Shown here: positions 17,068 through 25,735 of the stretch, piece by piece
How positions within the stretch are numbered: position 1 is the first letter of the stretch
Layout of the letters: the number at the start of each line of letters is the position of its first letter
From: Brevibacterium jeotgali
GTDB lineage: Bacteria; Actinomycetota; Actinomycetes; Actinomycetales; Brevibacteriaceae
Assembly (NCBI RefSeq): GCF_900169175.1
Contig: NZ_FXZM01000005.1
Location: 1 to 64,000 of the forward strand
Direction of reading: 5' to 3'
Length of the DNA stretch: 64,000 bases
The notes under the pieces: generated by a model
What the model was told of the DNA's origin: nothing
Database searches by the model: none
Seen by the model: the letters and a program-made list of their open reading frames with translations, nothing else
Program-made: the position numbers and the translations under genes

Positions 17068-18624
17068 ATGACAGCTTCGAAACTCACCACCGGCGGCAGC
17101 ACCGCAGCAGCGGACGCCCAGCAGCCCTCCTCCTTGGCTGCCGGCACGCTCCTGCGCACCGGCAACCGTCGCAAGCCCGGCAAGACCGCCCTGATCGTCT
17201 GCTTCGTCCTCCTGGCCGTCTGCCTGGGTGGATTCTTCACCAGCTCCTCCGGCCCCGTCGCCGGCCTCTGGTGCGTGGCGATGATGATCCTGCTGATGTT
17301 CATGTCCGTGCCCGTCGCATTCTCACTGGCGATCCCCAGCCTGATCGGCGTCTACGGACTCGCAGGAGTCCCGGCCATGACGAACATCCTGGCCACCTCA
17401 CCCTTCAACGCGGTCTCTTCCTGGACCTACTCCGTGCTGCCCATGTTCATCTTCATGGGCATGCTGCTGGCCCAGTCCGGAATGGCCGCGCGCATCTACC
17501 GCGCCACCGACCGCTGGTTCTCCTGGCTGCCGGGCGGCATCGGCATCGGCACGACCGCCGCCGGCGCCGGCCTGGCGTCCGTGTCCGGCTCGACCATCGG
17601 CATGACCTACACGCTGGGACGCGCCGGCATTCCGGAGATGCTCAAAGCCGGCTTCGACAAGCGCGTCGCCGTCGGTGCCGTCATCGTCTCCGGGCTGCCC
17701 GGCGGGCTCATCCCCCCGTCGATCCTGCTCGTCGTCTACGCCGGCATCGCCTCCGTGCCCGTCGGCCCCCAGCTCATGGCCGGCGCCGTACCCGGCATCC
17801 TCATCGCTGCGACCTTCGGACTCTTCATCCTCTGCCTGGGCATCTTCGCCCCCAAGCTCGTCGGCCGAGGCAAGTACGCCACCGTGGAGAAGGAGAAGGT
17901 CACCTGGGGCCAGCGCTTCCAGTCCCTCGGTGAGATCTGGGGCTTCCCCCTGATCATGTTCGTCCTCTTCGGCGGCATGTTCTCCGGTGCCTTCACCCCC
18001 ACCGAGGCCGGCGCCGCCGCCGCTCTGACCGCGATGCTGCTGACCCTGTGGTACACCCGCAAGGACAACCCCATCGGCAACGTCTCGCGCGCCGCAGTGT
18101 CCACCGTCTCCTCCACCGCCGCGATCTTCTTCATCATCATCGGCGCGGAGATGCTCACCAAGCTGCTGGCGATCACCGGCCTGGCACCGGTCATCACGGA
18201 GTTCATCACGGGGCTCGGCCTCAATCGGGTCGGCTTCCTCCTCGTCCTCGTGGTCCTCTACGTCTTCATGGGCATGTTCTTCGACACCCTGTCCATGATG
18301 CTTCTGACCATTCCGATCCTGCTGCCGACCCTGGCAGCCATGGATGTCAGCCCGCTGTGGTTCGGAGTGTTCGTCGTCCTGCTGGGCGAGCTGGGCATGA
18401 TCACCCCACCCGTGGGCATCCTGTCCTTCATCGTGCACAACATCGCGAAGAACCCGGAAGTGAACGTCGGTCACACCATCACGCTGAAGGACATCTTCAC
18501 GGCCCTGCTGTGGTTCCTGCCCGTCGCGGTCCTCTTCCTGATCCTCATGATCGCCGTACCGCAGATGACCGAATGGCTGCCCGACCTGCTCGAACGCACA
18601 GCCGGCAGCACAGCCACCCAGTAG
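17068..18624 (+). CDS. dctM: TRAP transporter large permease (DctM family)
   Basis: 518 residues, about 12-13 membrane segments. Conserved DctM runs are visible: 'TNILATSPFNAVSSWTYSVL', 'PMFIFMGMLLAQSG', 'ASVSGSTIGMTYTLG' (the sodium/substrate clamshell hairpin), 'SGLPGGLIPPSILLVVYAG', 'FTPTEAGAAAA' and 'GELGMITPPVGILSFIVHN'. It performs Na+- or H+-coupled uptake of an acid delivered by DctP. The N-terminus has about 40 extra hydrophilic residues (Ser/Ala/Gln, then 'TGNRRKPGK') before the first helix. The C-terminal codons (STATQ) run into a tandem repeat that continues past the stop. Confidence 0.93.
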   Translation: MTASKLTTGGSTAAADAQQPSSLAAGTLLRTGNRRKPGKTALIVCFVLLAVCLGGFFTSSSGPVAGLWCVAMMILLMFMSVPVAFSLAIPSLIGVYGLAGVPAMTNILATSPFNAVSSWTYSVLPMFIFMGMLLAQSGMAARIYRATDRWFSWLPGGIGIGTTAAGAGLASVSGSTIGMTYTLGRAGIPEMLKAGFDKRVAVGAVIVSGLPGGLIPPSILLVVYAGIASVPVGPQLMAGAVPGILIAATFGLFILCLGIFAPKLVGRGKYATVEKEKVTWGQRFQSLGEIWGFPLIMFVLFGGMFSGAFTPTEAGAAAALTAMLLTLWYTRKDNPIGNVSRAAVSTVSSTAAIFFIIIGAEMLTKLLAITGLAPVITEFITGLGLNRVGFLLVLVVLYVFMGMFFDTLSMMLLTIPILLPTLAAMDVSPLWFGVFVVLLGELGMITPPVGILSFIVHNIAKNPEVNVGHTITLKDIFTALLWFLPVAVLFLILMIAVPQMTEWLPDLLERTAGSTATQ

Positions 18625-18686
18625 TACAGCCACCCAGTAGTACACCCGCAGTACAGCAGTACAGCAGTACCGCAGCAGTACAGCAG
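18611..18686. repeat. Tandem repeats spanning the dctM stop codon
   Basis: CAGCCACCCAGTAGTA occurs twice in succession from 18611; the first copy contains the dctM stop codon (TAG, 18622-18624). AGTACAGC-type repeats follow to 18686. The next base begins a long hairpin. Confidence 0.75.
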
Positions 18687-18687
18687 A

Positions 18688-18723
18688 GGGGTGCCGACCG
18701 GCCACAGGGCCGGTCGGCACCCC
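18688..18723 (+). terminator. 16-bp perfect hairpin between dctM and first dctP
   Basis: GGGGTGCCGACCGGCC pairs completely with 18708-18723 around the loop ACAG. Placed between the permease and the binding protein, it could terminate partly or protect the 3' end of upstream mRNA, giving unequal levels of M and P. Confidence 0.7.
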
Positions 18724-18782
18724 CGCCCCACCCGTTCGCTGACATCTCCGGGAAGACCGTCCCGGCAGAAAGTGAGACCACA

Positions 18783-20078
18783 TTGCTCCTCTCCGCAGTG
18801 CGCACCTCGCGCCTCCACCGCCTCGCACCCGCCGTCGCCGGCGCCAGTGCACTCGCCTTCGCCCTCACCGCATGCGCCGGTTCTGCCGGCAGCGGTGGCG
18901 GCGAGGGCGGCGGCGATGCAGCCGGCGCCTACGAGGCCGGTGCCAGCCAAGAGGATGTCGACGCGGCACTCGCAGACCTCGAGCCGGTGGAGATCATCTA
19001 TCAGCCGTCTGCCGCCTCTCAGGAGTCTGTCCAGTCGCCGTCGGGCACGGTGCTCGCGGAAGCGATCGAGGAGCGCTCCGGAGGCAAGATCACGGTCGAC
19101 ACCGTCTGGGGCCAGGCGATCGCCGGATACTCGGAGATCCACGATGCACTGGGCGACGGCCGCATCGACCTCGCCTACACCCTTCCGGTCTACGACCCGG
19201 CGCAGTTCCCAGCGGTCAATGCGCTGGGCGATGCACTGGGTGGACTGGATCCCTCGCCGTTCGTGGGCGAGATGATCACGAACGCCGTCGCCACCGACGT
19301 CGCGTGGCAGACCCCGGAGATCGTCGCCGAGTACGAGGACCTGGGCATTTCGCCGATCGCTCCCACCGTCGCGTCCGGCGGCTACTACACGATGTGCAAC
19401 ACCCCTGGCGTCGAGGAGTCCGACTTCGAGGGCCGCCAGGTCCGCATCGCGTCGAAGACGCAGGGCGAGCTCATGTCCAGCATCGGCGCCTCACCCGTGT
19501 CGATGGAGTACACGGAGACCTTCGAGGCGCTCCAGCGCAACACGGTCGACTGCACCCTGGGCCAGCTCGTCCCCTCTGCTGAGAGCGGCATCTTCGAGGT
19601 CGCCCCGCACATCGGGTACATGACGGAGACGAGCATCTCCCGCAGCCCCGGCGCCCTCATCGCGGGCTCAGGCGTCAACGACCTGCCCCTGGGCTACCAG
19701 CAGGTCATCTTCGATGCCTACACCGATTACTTCCACGGCCAGATGATGACGACGATCAATGGCAACTCCGTCGCCATCGGCATGGCCAAGGAAGCCGACG
19801 GCGAGGTCGAGGAGATCCCCGCGGAGTTCCAGCAGCAGATCGCCCAGTTCAGCGAGGACAAGCGCGCAGAGCTCGCCGAATCCGGCGTGGCCGGCGACGA
19901 ACTCCAGGCACGGGTCGAGGAATCGGCCGAGAAGTGGGCGACTCGCATCGAGGAGATGGGCTACTCGGACGAGGGCACGACCGAGGACTTCGACGAGTGG
20001 TTCGACGAGGACACTGACTTCCGCCCCGTCGGCCAGGCCATCTTCGAGGAGGTGATCCTCCCCCAGCGTCCGGCCTGA
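18783..20078 (+). CDS. dctP: TRAP transporter substrate-binding lipoprotein (DctP, copy 1)
   Basis: About 431 residues. Signal peptide with lipobox LTAC (Cys near 33), a Gly/Ser linker, then a DctP domain: 'GTVLAEAIEERSGGKITVD', 'WGQAIAGYSEIHDALGDGRID', 'SGGYYTMCNTP' and 'SMEYTETFEALQRNTVDCTL'. It captures the substrate outside the membrane and hands it to DctQM. Start: TTG 18783 follows GTGAG by six bases; GTG 18798 is an in-frame alternative that still leaves a full signal peptide. It is strongly similar to the next gene along its whole length. The acidic C-terminus (DEWFDEDTDF) is shared by both copies. Confidence 0.88.
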   Translation: MLLSAVRTSRLHRLAPAVAGASALAFALTACAGSAGSGGGEGGGDAAGAYEAGASQEDVDAALADLEPVEIIYQPSAASQESVQSPSGTVLAEAIEERSGGKITVDTVWGQAIAGYSEIHDALGDGRIDLAYTLPVYDPAQFPAVNALGDALGGLDPSPFVGEMITNAVATDVAWQTPEIVAEYEDLGISPIAPTVASGGYYTMCNTPGVEESDFEGRQVRIASKTQGELMSSIGASPVSMEYTETFEALQRNTVDCTLGQLVPSAESGIFEVAPHIGYMTETSISRSPGALIAGSGVNDLPLGYQQVIFDAYTDYFHGQMMTTINGNSVAIGMAKEADGEVEEIPAEFQQQIAQFSEDKRAELAESGVAGDELQARVEESAEKWATRIEEMGYSDEGTTEDFDEWFDEDTDFRPVGQAIFEEVILPQRPA

Positions 20079-20110
20079 TCCCCACAGTTCCGCCCCCAGT
20101 CACACCCCAT

Positions 20111-20139
20111 CGAGCGGCGCTCACGAGGAGCGCCGCTCG
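20111..20139 (+). terminator. 12-bp perfect hairpin between the two dctP genes
   Basis: CGAGCGGCGCTC-ACGAG-GAGCGCCGCTCG. It lies 33 bases after the first dctP stop and just before the AAGGAGAG ribosome site of the second. A stabilising or partially terminating role is inferred. Confidence 0.65.
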
Positions 20140-20159
20140 GTCGACTCAAAGGAGAGCCG

Positions 20160-21458
20160 ATGACCACTGCACGACTGACTCACCGATTGCCGAAGGCTGC
20201 GACCGCGGCTGGCGCGTTCAGCGCACTCGCACTGACTCTCGGCGCCTGCGCAGGAACGGCGGGCAGCGGGGAAGGCGACGGCGGAGGGGGTGAAGGAGGC
20301 GACGGCTTCGCATACGACGCGGCCCAGGAGGATGTGGATGCGGCTGTCGCGGACCTCGATCCCGTGACGATCACCTTCCAGCCGTCCGCCGCCTCTCCGG
20401 ACTCCGTCATGGCTCCGGCCGGCACGGTCTTCAAGGAGATCGTCGAAGAGCGGTCCGGCGGGAAGATCACCGTCGACATCGTCTGGGGCCAGGCGATCGC
20501 CGGCTACGCGGAGGTCCACGACGCCCTGAGCGACGGACGCCTCGACGTGGCCTACACACTGCCGGTCTACGACCCCGCCCAGTTCGCGGCGATCAACGAT
20601 CTGGGCACCGTCATGGCGGCGGTCGAACCCTCTCCCTACAGGGGCGAGCTCGTCGCGAACGCCGTGGGCAACGAGCTCGGATGGAACAACGAGAACGCTC
20701 TGACGACCTACGAGGAGATGGGGCTGACTCCTCTCACCCCCTTCGCCGCCTCAGGCGGGTACTACACAGTCTGCAACAGCGCGGTGGAATCCGCGGACGA
20801 CTGGGACGGTCTCCAGGTGCGGATCGCATCGACCGCACAGGCGGCGCAGACCCAGCACCTGGGCGGTTCGCCCACGTCGATGGAGTACGCCGAGACGTTC
20901 GAAGCCCTGCAGCGCGGCACGGTCGACTGCACCCTGGGACAGCTCGTGCCGTCTGCGGAGGCCGGCATCTTCGAAGTCGCGCCCCACCTGGGCTACACGA
21001 CGGAGGCTTCGTTCTCCCGCAGTCCCGGCGCCTACCTCGCAGGGTCCGGCTTCAAGGATCTCCCGCTGGCGTACCAGCAGATCATCTTCGACTCCAACGC
21101 ACTGGCCTCCGCGGGCGGCATGGAGGCCGTGATCGGCGGCAACGCGGACGCGGTGCGGCAGGCGAAGGAGGCCGGCGGTGAAGTCACTCCGTTCACCGAT
21201 GAGCTCCAGGACCAGATCGCGGAGTACTCGGTGGGCCTGTCCGAAGAGGCCATCGGCAACGGCCTGATCGGCGACGACATCCTGGAAACGGTCAACAGTT
21301 CGGAAGAGGAGTGGTCGACCCGCTTCGAGGAGCTGGGCTACACCGACGAGGGCACCGTCGAGGACTTCGACGAGTGGTTCGACCCGGACACGGACTTCTC
21401 CGACTACGCGACGGCCGTGTACGAAGAGGGCACTGCACAGGAGCACCGCCCCAGCTGA
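20160..21458 (+). CDS. dctP: TRAP transporter substrate-binding lipoprotein (DctP, copy 2)
   Basis: 432 residues. Signal peptide with lipobox LGAC (Cys near 30), then the same architecture as copy 1: 'FKEIVEERSGGKITVDIVWG', 'IAGYAEVHDALSDGRLD', 'SGGYYTVCNS', 'SMEYAETFEALQRGTVDCTL'. Identity between the copies is highest in the first 120 mature residues and in the VDCTLGQLVPSAE region, and lower in the hinge and C-terminal helices that shape the pocket ('AVIGGNADAVRQAKEAGG' versus 'TINGNSVAIGMAKEADG'). This fits gene duplication followed by change of specificity. The SD AAGGAGAG is strong. It is the last gene of the operon. Confidence 0.9.
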   Translation: MTTARLTHRLPKAATAAGAFSALALTLGACAGTAGSGEGDGGGGEGGDGFAYDAAQEDVDAAVADLDPVTITFQPSAASPDSVMAPAGTVFKEIVEERSGGKITVDIVWGQAIAGYAEVHDALSDGRLDVAYTLPVYDPAQFAAINDLGTVMAAVEPSPYRGELVANAVGNELGWNNENALTTYEEMGLTPLTPFAASGGYYTVCNSAVESADDWDGLQVRIASTAQAAQTQHLGGSPTSMEYAETFEALQRGTVDCTLGQLVPSAEAGIFEVAPHLGYTTEASFSRSPGAYLAGSGFKDLPLAYQQIIFDSNALASAGGMEAVIGGNADAVRQAKEAGGEVTPFTDELQDQIAEYSVGLSEEAIGNGLIGDDILETVNSSEEEWSTRFEELGYTDEGTVEDFDEWFDPDTDFSDYATAVYEEGTAQEHRPS

Positions 21459-21492
21459 TCCTCCGCCCGTCCCTCGCAGACACCTGGGACGG

Positions 21493-21552
21493 GCGAAAGG
21501 GCCCGGGATCCCGATCGGTCACGATGACCGCCGAGGCCCCGGGCCCTTTCGC
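21493..21552. terminator. Two-tier bidirectional terminator
   Basis: GCGAAAGGGCCCGGG (21493-21507) pairs perfectly with 21538-21552. The 30-base loop contains a second perfect stem, CGGTCA-CGA-TGACCG (21516-21530). It lies at the convergent junction of dctP copy 2 and the baeRF gene. Confidence 0.75.
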
Positions 21553-21555
21553 ATG

Positions 21556-21621
21556 CGCCCAGCCGTTCGTGCGTGGCCAGCCGTCCGTGCGTGCCCAGCC
21601 GTTCGTGCGCGCCCAGCCGTC
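21556..21621. repeat. 18-bp tandem repeat, about four units
   Basis: Unit GCCCAGCCGTTCGTGCGT with one or two changes per copy. It lies directly after the stop of the leftward baeRF gene (21631) and beside the two-tier terminator. Confidence 0.75.
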
Positions 21622-21630
21622 CTCACATGC

Positions 21631-22737
21631 TCAGTACCGGAAGGTCGCGATGGCGTCGGCCGACCATTCCCACGCATCCCACGTCCGGACCGCGCCGCGG
21701 GCAGCGACCGTCGCGATCACGGCCTCGTCCGCGAGCTCCGAGGCATCCGGAGAACTCAGACGCTTGCCGTCGCGCGGCAGGAAGAGGGTGTCCACGCGAC
21801 CTTCCCGCGCGGCCGCAGCGATCTCCGCCAGGTCGAACGACCCACGACCGTTGTGGGCCTGCGTGAGGGCACGCTCCGACTCCTCCTTCTCCACCGCCTC
21901 GGACCGTGCGCCCAGTCGCTTCCACGCCTCGGACCTCAGTGAGTCCGGCGACGTGTGCTCAGGATTGCCCGCGATCACCTCGTCGTGGATCACCGGGTAG
22001 GGGCAGACGCTGCGGAAGATCGAGAGATACTCCGCGACAGAGGCGAGCACGAGCGGCTGTGACCGGTCGGTCCCCAGCTTCGCCGCCACCGCTTCGCCCA
22101 CCGCGCGCAGGAACTTCTCCGTGAGCATGGTGTCGGCTTCGTCCGCACCGCCGTGGCCGTGGAAGGCGGCCTGGCCGGCACCGATCGAGCGGTGCTGCAG
22201 CTGCGGCTCCGGCAGCTCCCCGATGACGTCGTCGTAGTCGGTCGGGATGTCTCCCTGCGGCAGCTGTGTGATGCTGTTGCGGGTGGCGTCGAAGAGGCGC
22301 ACGGAATTCTTCGACAGGGCGAGCACATAGGCCCTGCCGGCGTTCTCCACCACAGGCACGACGGGGCGGACGTGGAAATGCTCCCCGACCGTCACCGAAT
22401 CGGCGACCTCGATCGGGATGCGGTTCGTCGAATGGAAGCCCGCAGCTGCGAACACCACGAGCCCGCGGCTCTGCTGCCGCCAGTACGTCGAGTCGGAGAT
22501 CAGCTCGCGCACGGGCGCGAGCAGCGTGGACGCCTCCTCGTCACTCAGACCCTGCTCGCGGAGGCACGAAGCCGCGGTCTTGAGCTGTGCGGACAGGATC
22601 GCCGCAGACGTGCCCGCGGTCGTGCTCCGGACTTCAGTGGGGACATAGAAAGTGACCTTGGGGCCCGGACCCGCATCCGCTTCGACGACGGCGTCGAAGG
22701 CGAGCGTGTCAACGATTCCCTGGGGATTGGTCGTCAT
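21631..22737 (-). CDS. baeRF-family protein (bacterial relative of eRF1/Pelota)
   Basis: 368 residues resembling the bacterial archaeo-eukaryotic release factor families (baeRF3-like). There is an N-terminal domain with 'VTFYVPTEVRS', the middle domain 'GLVVFAAAGFHSTNRIPIEV', a strand 'GRAYVLALSKNSVRLFDATRNSI', and the final Pelota-like domain with 'QPLVLASVAEYLSIFRSV' and 'GRVDTLFLPRDGKRLSSPDAS'. These proteins are predicted to act on stalled ribosomes; some relatives counter nucleotide-modifying toxins. No experimental role is known for this subtype that I can state. AAGGAGG lies nine bases before ATG 22737; an upstream in-frame start is less likely. Monocistronic. Confidence 0.75.
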   Translation of the reverse strand: MTTNPQGIVDTLAFDAVVEADAGPGPKVTFYVPTEVRSTTAGTSAAILSAQLKTAASCLREQGLSDEEASTLLAPVRELISDSTYWRQQSRGLVVFAAAGFHSTNRIPIEVADSVTVGEHFHVRPVVPVVENAGRAYVLALSKNSVRLFDATRNSITQLPQGDIPTDYDDVIGELPEPQLQHRSIGAGQAAFHGHGGADEADTMLTEKFLRAVGEAVAAKLGTDRSQPLVLASVAEYLSIFRSVCPYPVIHDEVIAGNPEHTSPDSLRSEAWKRLGARSEAVEKEESERALTQAHNGRGSFDLAEIAAAAREGRVDTLFLPRDGKRLSSPDASELADEAVIATVAARGAVRTWDAWEWSADAIATFRY

Positions 22738-22800
22738 CGGTGATGACCTCCTTGGCGGCAACGCGTCTACGGTGACGTAGCTGACGCTCCCCACCCTAGT

Positions 22801-23991
22801 TCAGGCGCCACCCCCGGTCACCGATTCGAGGGCCTCCTCCAGGTCCGCCCAGAGATCCTCGACGTCCTCGATCCCCACACTCAGTCGCACGAGCCCCTCT
22901 GGGACGGTCTCCGGCTCCGCCGTGTGACGACGACGGCGCTCGATGAGGCTCTCCACACCGCCCAGGCTGGTGGCGGGAGTCCACAGGCGGCAGCCGTCGA
23001 CCAGTGCGTCCGCCGCTGCGGCCGAACCCAGATCGATCGCGATGATGGCGCCGAACCCGTCCATCTGCGCGGCGGCGCGATCGTGGCCGGGATCGCTGCG
23101 CAGGCCGGGGAAGCGGGTCTCCTGCACCGCGGAGTGGTCCGCGAGGCGCTCCGCGAGCATCTGGGCGTTCTGTCCGGACCGCTCCACGCGCAGCGCGAGG
23201 GTGCGCAGACCGCGCAGGGCCAGCCAGACGTCGAACGGCCCGGCGATCGCCCCCTGGATCGAGCGGTGGTGCAGCAGCCGGTCCCGGACCGTGGCGTCGG
23301 CGGGCACGCACGCACCCAGGACCACGTCCGAATGCCCCGCGAGGTACTTGGTGACGGAGTGCACGACGACGTCCGCCCCGCTCTCGAGCGGTCGCTGCAG
23401 CAACGGGGTGGCGAACGTGTTGTCGACGACCACGAACGCGCCGTCCGCCTTCGCCCGTTCGACGAGAGTGGGGAGGTCGGCGACCTCGAGCATCGGGTTC
23501 GTGGGCGATTCGATCCACAGCAGGACGGGACGCTCGTGCCCCAGCTGGGCCTTCGCCTCGGTCGCGCTCCGCACCGCCGCGATGACTGCCTGCGTGTCCT
23601 CGACATCGACCGTCACCAGGTCGAAGCGTCCGGTCTTCGCAGTCTCCTGCGCACCCAGCAGGGCGCCCTGGTAGGTGTGGGTCGGCATGATGACGGTGCC
23701 GCCCGGGGCCACGAGGTCGAGTGCCGACGCGATCGCCGCCAGGCCGGACCCGTAGACGAGCGCGGGCACGTCCGCGCCCTCGAGCCGGGCGAGCGCGTCC
23801 TCGAACGGATCCCACGTGGGGTTCGAGTACCTCCCGTACGCGCGGGCACCGCTCGCCACCGCGCCCGTGCCCACGTATGTGGACGACAGGGTGATGGGCG
23901 GGTTCACGGGGGTGTCCTCGCCGCGGGCCGGGCGACCCAGATCGACGACACGTGTGGCGGGGTGATGGTTCCGGGGCGAAGACGTCGGCAT
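22801..23991 (-). CDS. PLP-dependent Cys/Met metabolism enzyme (cystathionine gamma-synthase/lyase family)
   Basis: 396 residues. 'GRYSNPTWDPFEDALARLEG' is the family's substrate/PLP phosphate segment, 'VYGSGLAAIAS' follows, and the PLP Lys is at about 215 in 'HSVTKYLAGHSDVVLG'. 'TSLGGVESLIERRRRHTAE' is the conserved C-terminal signature, and the Arg of 'LVRLSVGIEDVEDL' binds the substrate carboxylate. Candidates are cystathionine gamma-lyase, gamma-synthase or O-succinylhomoserine sulfhydrylase; I cannot separate them by motif. ATG 23991 is chosen because it starts the conserved region; an upstream in-frame ATG lacks support. The gene stands alone. Confidence 0.87.
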   Translation of the reverse strand: MPTSSPRNHHPATRVVDLGRPARGEDTPVNPPITLSSTYVGTGAVASGARAYGRYSNPTWDPFEDALARLEGADVPALVYGSGLAAIASALDLVAPGGTVIMPTHTYQGALLGAQETAKTGRFDLVTVDVEDTQAVIAAVRSATEAKAQLGHERPVLLWIESPTNPMLEVADLPTLVERAKADGAFVVVDNTFATPLLQRPLESGADVVVHSVTKYLAGHSDVVLGACVPADATVRDRLLHHRSIQGAIAGPFDVWLALRGLRTLALRVERSGQNAQMLAERLADHSAVQETRFPGLRSDPGHDRAAAQMDGFGAIIAIDLGSAAAADALVDGCRLWTPATSLGGVESLIERRRRHTAEPETVPEGLVRLSVGIEDVEDLWADLEEALESVTGGGA

Positions 23992-24129
23992 ATCCCCACA
24001 GTAGCCCCGACGGTCAGAACAGTCTTCACCCGGTTCGAAGCCCCCGACCGTCTCGACGCCGAACAACGACTGCTCAGATCATCGCCCTGGCGATCCTCAC
24101 CGCCCTGCTGGGCTCCGGCCGCCCGCTGC

Positions 24130-24705
24130 TCAGTCCAGCTGCTTCTCCAGCACGACGAACTCGAGGTCCTCGCGCTGGGGCAGCCCGAACTGCTCCTGCC
24201 CGTAGGGGAAGGGCTCGGTCTCGCCCGTGGGGACGAATCCGCGTCGCGCGTAGTAGTCGATGAGCTCGGAGCGCTGCCGGATGACGGTCATCCTCAGCAT
24301 CGTCGCGCCCCAGCGTTCTGCGACCGTCTGCTCCGCGGCCGCCAGGACCAGCGAACCGATTCCGCCTCCCTGTCTCTGCGGGGACACCGCGAAGGTGCCG
24401 AAGTAGGCGATGCCGTCGCCCAGGTCCTCCAGCTGCACGCACGCGACTGGCGGGGCAGGCGCGCTTCCGGTGGACGCGGTGAGTGCTTCAACGCCCTCCC
24501 CCTCCCAGAAGAGGAGGATCAGACCGCCGGCGGCATCGAGCATGTCGCGCCCCATCGCCTCATCGAGCCGCTGACCGGCCAGCAGATCCGCCTCCGTCGT
24601 CCATCCGGCGCGGGAGTCCTCGCCCCGGTACGCCGATTCGACGAGCGCCACGAATGCGGTGACGTCCTCCGCCTGCGCTTCTCTCCAGGTGAGTGCACCA
24701 ATCAT
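24130..24705 (-). CDS. GNAT N-acetyltransferase
   Basis: 191 residues of the GNAT fold. The acetyl-CoA loop is 'VSPQRQGGGIGSLVLAAAEQ' (Q-x-x-G-G/I-G pattern), preceded by strand 'AYFGTFAV' and followed by 'LRMTVIRQRSELIDYYARRGFVPTGETEPFPYG', the usual end of this superfamily. The substrate is unknown. ATG 24705 is preceded by GGAGGAG, which decides the start over longer open frames. It follows the ornithine-cyclodeaminase-like gene by 13 bases and is probably co-transcribed with it and DUF488. Confidence 0.85.
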   Translation of the reverse strand: MIGALTWREAQAEDVTAFVALVESAYRGEDSRAGWTTEADLLAGQRLDEAMGRDMLDAAGGLILLFWEGEGVEALTASTGSAPAPPVACVQLEDLGDGIAYFGTFAVSPQRQGGGIGSLVLAAAEQTVAERWGATMLRMTVIRQRSELIDYYARRGFVPTGETEPFPYGQEQFGLPQREDLEFVVLEKQLD

Positions 24706-24718
24706 GCGGTCTCCTCCG

Positions 24719-25735
24719 TCAGTCGTTCCTCCGACCGCGCCAGACCGCGGCCGAGACGACGACATCCTCCCACGACATCCCGGTCGTCACGTTCACGATG
24801 GGCCGGCCCGGCGCGGGGTCTGCGGCAGCCGCAGTGACGACGTCGCGCAGCGTGAGGACCGCATCCCACGACAGGGCTCCCTCGCGGATCGCGATCCCCA
24901 CATCACCCGACTCCGCTTCCGCGCTCGCACGGCTCTCGACGATCACCTGCGACCGCTCCAGCAGCGCACCGGGCAGTTCGCGCTGATGCGCTTCGTGCGC
25001 GCCCATGCCGATGACGACGGCGTGATCCGGCACGGCGTCCGCGGACAGGACCGGGGCATCCGACGAGGTGGCGGTCACGACGACGTCCGCGTCGCGCACG
25101 GCGGCATCGAGCGCGGGACCGATCAGGGCCTCGGCGGCGGTGATGCCCTGCTGTGCGGCCACGTCCCGCAGCGTGTCCGACCGGCCCACCGTGCGGACGC
25201 CGTAGGTGACGTGGGTGACCCGCGCGACGCTCCGTGCGGCGTCCAGATGCAGACTGCCCTGCACTCCGGTGCCCACGATCACCAGGCGGATGCCGTCCGG
25301 GAAGCGCGCACGAATGGTCTCCGACACCGCGGCGAAGGACAGGGCGGGGGTCCGCAGGTTCGTGAGCGCAGCACCGTCGAGCACTGCCTGGAGCGTGTGC
25401 GTCGTGCTGTCGGAGAGCAGCACCGCTCCCTGGATGAAGGGCAGGCCCCTGTCTGGGTTGCCGGGCGTGAGGGTGAGGACCTTGATGCCGGTGTGGGCGC
25501 CCACCTCGGACGGCATGAGGACGTAGTCGCCGTTCTCCATCGGCACGCGTGTCCGGATCCGGTCCGACTCCGGGTCGAAGTCGACGACCGCGTCGCGCAG
25601 TGCCGCGATCGCGTCGGCGAATCCGACGGCCGCGACCTCAGCGGGCCCGAGCATGAGGGGCGCAGCGACCGCCGCCTCGGGGTCGGTTCCGGTGGGCTGA
25701 TGGCCGCCCTGGGTCTGGCTGCTGTCGGGTGTCAT
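24719..25735 (-). CDS. Ornithine cyclodeaminase / mu-crystallin family protein
   Basis: 338 residues. N-terminal dimerisation part with 'MLGPAEVAAVGFADAIAALRDAV', the 'GIKVLTLTPGNPDRGLPFIQGAVLL' run, 'LRTPALSFAAVS', and a Rossmann NAD(P) motif 'LVIVGTGVQGSLHL'. Members are ornithine cyclodeaminases, ketimine reductases and alanine or lysine dehydrogenase-like enzymes. The Thr/Lys/Arg set of true cyclodeaminases is only partly visible, so an amino acid or imine dehydrogenase role is left open. ATGA overlap with DUF488 upstream indicates coupling. Confidence 0.83.
   Translation of the reverse strand: MTPDSSQTQGGHQPTGTDPEAAVAAPLMLGPAEVAAVGFADAIAALRDAVVDFDPESDRIRTRVPMENGDYVLMPSEVGAHTGIKVLTLTPGNPDRGLPFIQGAVLLSDSTTHTLQAVLDGAALTNLRTPALSFAAVSETIRARFPDGIRLVIVGTGVQGSLHLDAARSVARVTHVTYGVRTVGRSDTLRDVAAQQGITAAEALIGPALDAAVRDADVVVTATSSDAPVLSADAVPDHAVVIGMGAHEAHQRELPGALLERSQVIVESRASAEAESGDVGIAIREGALSWDAVLTLRDVVTAAAADPAPGRPIVNVTTGMSWEDVVVSAAVWRGRRND

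Noticed and set aside
16463-21458. TAXI-type TRAP transporter
   Set aside because: Separate Q and M subunits and the DctP-type binding proteins are present; TAXI systems have a fused QM and a different binding protein.
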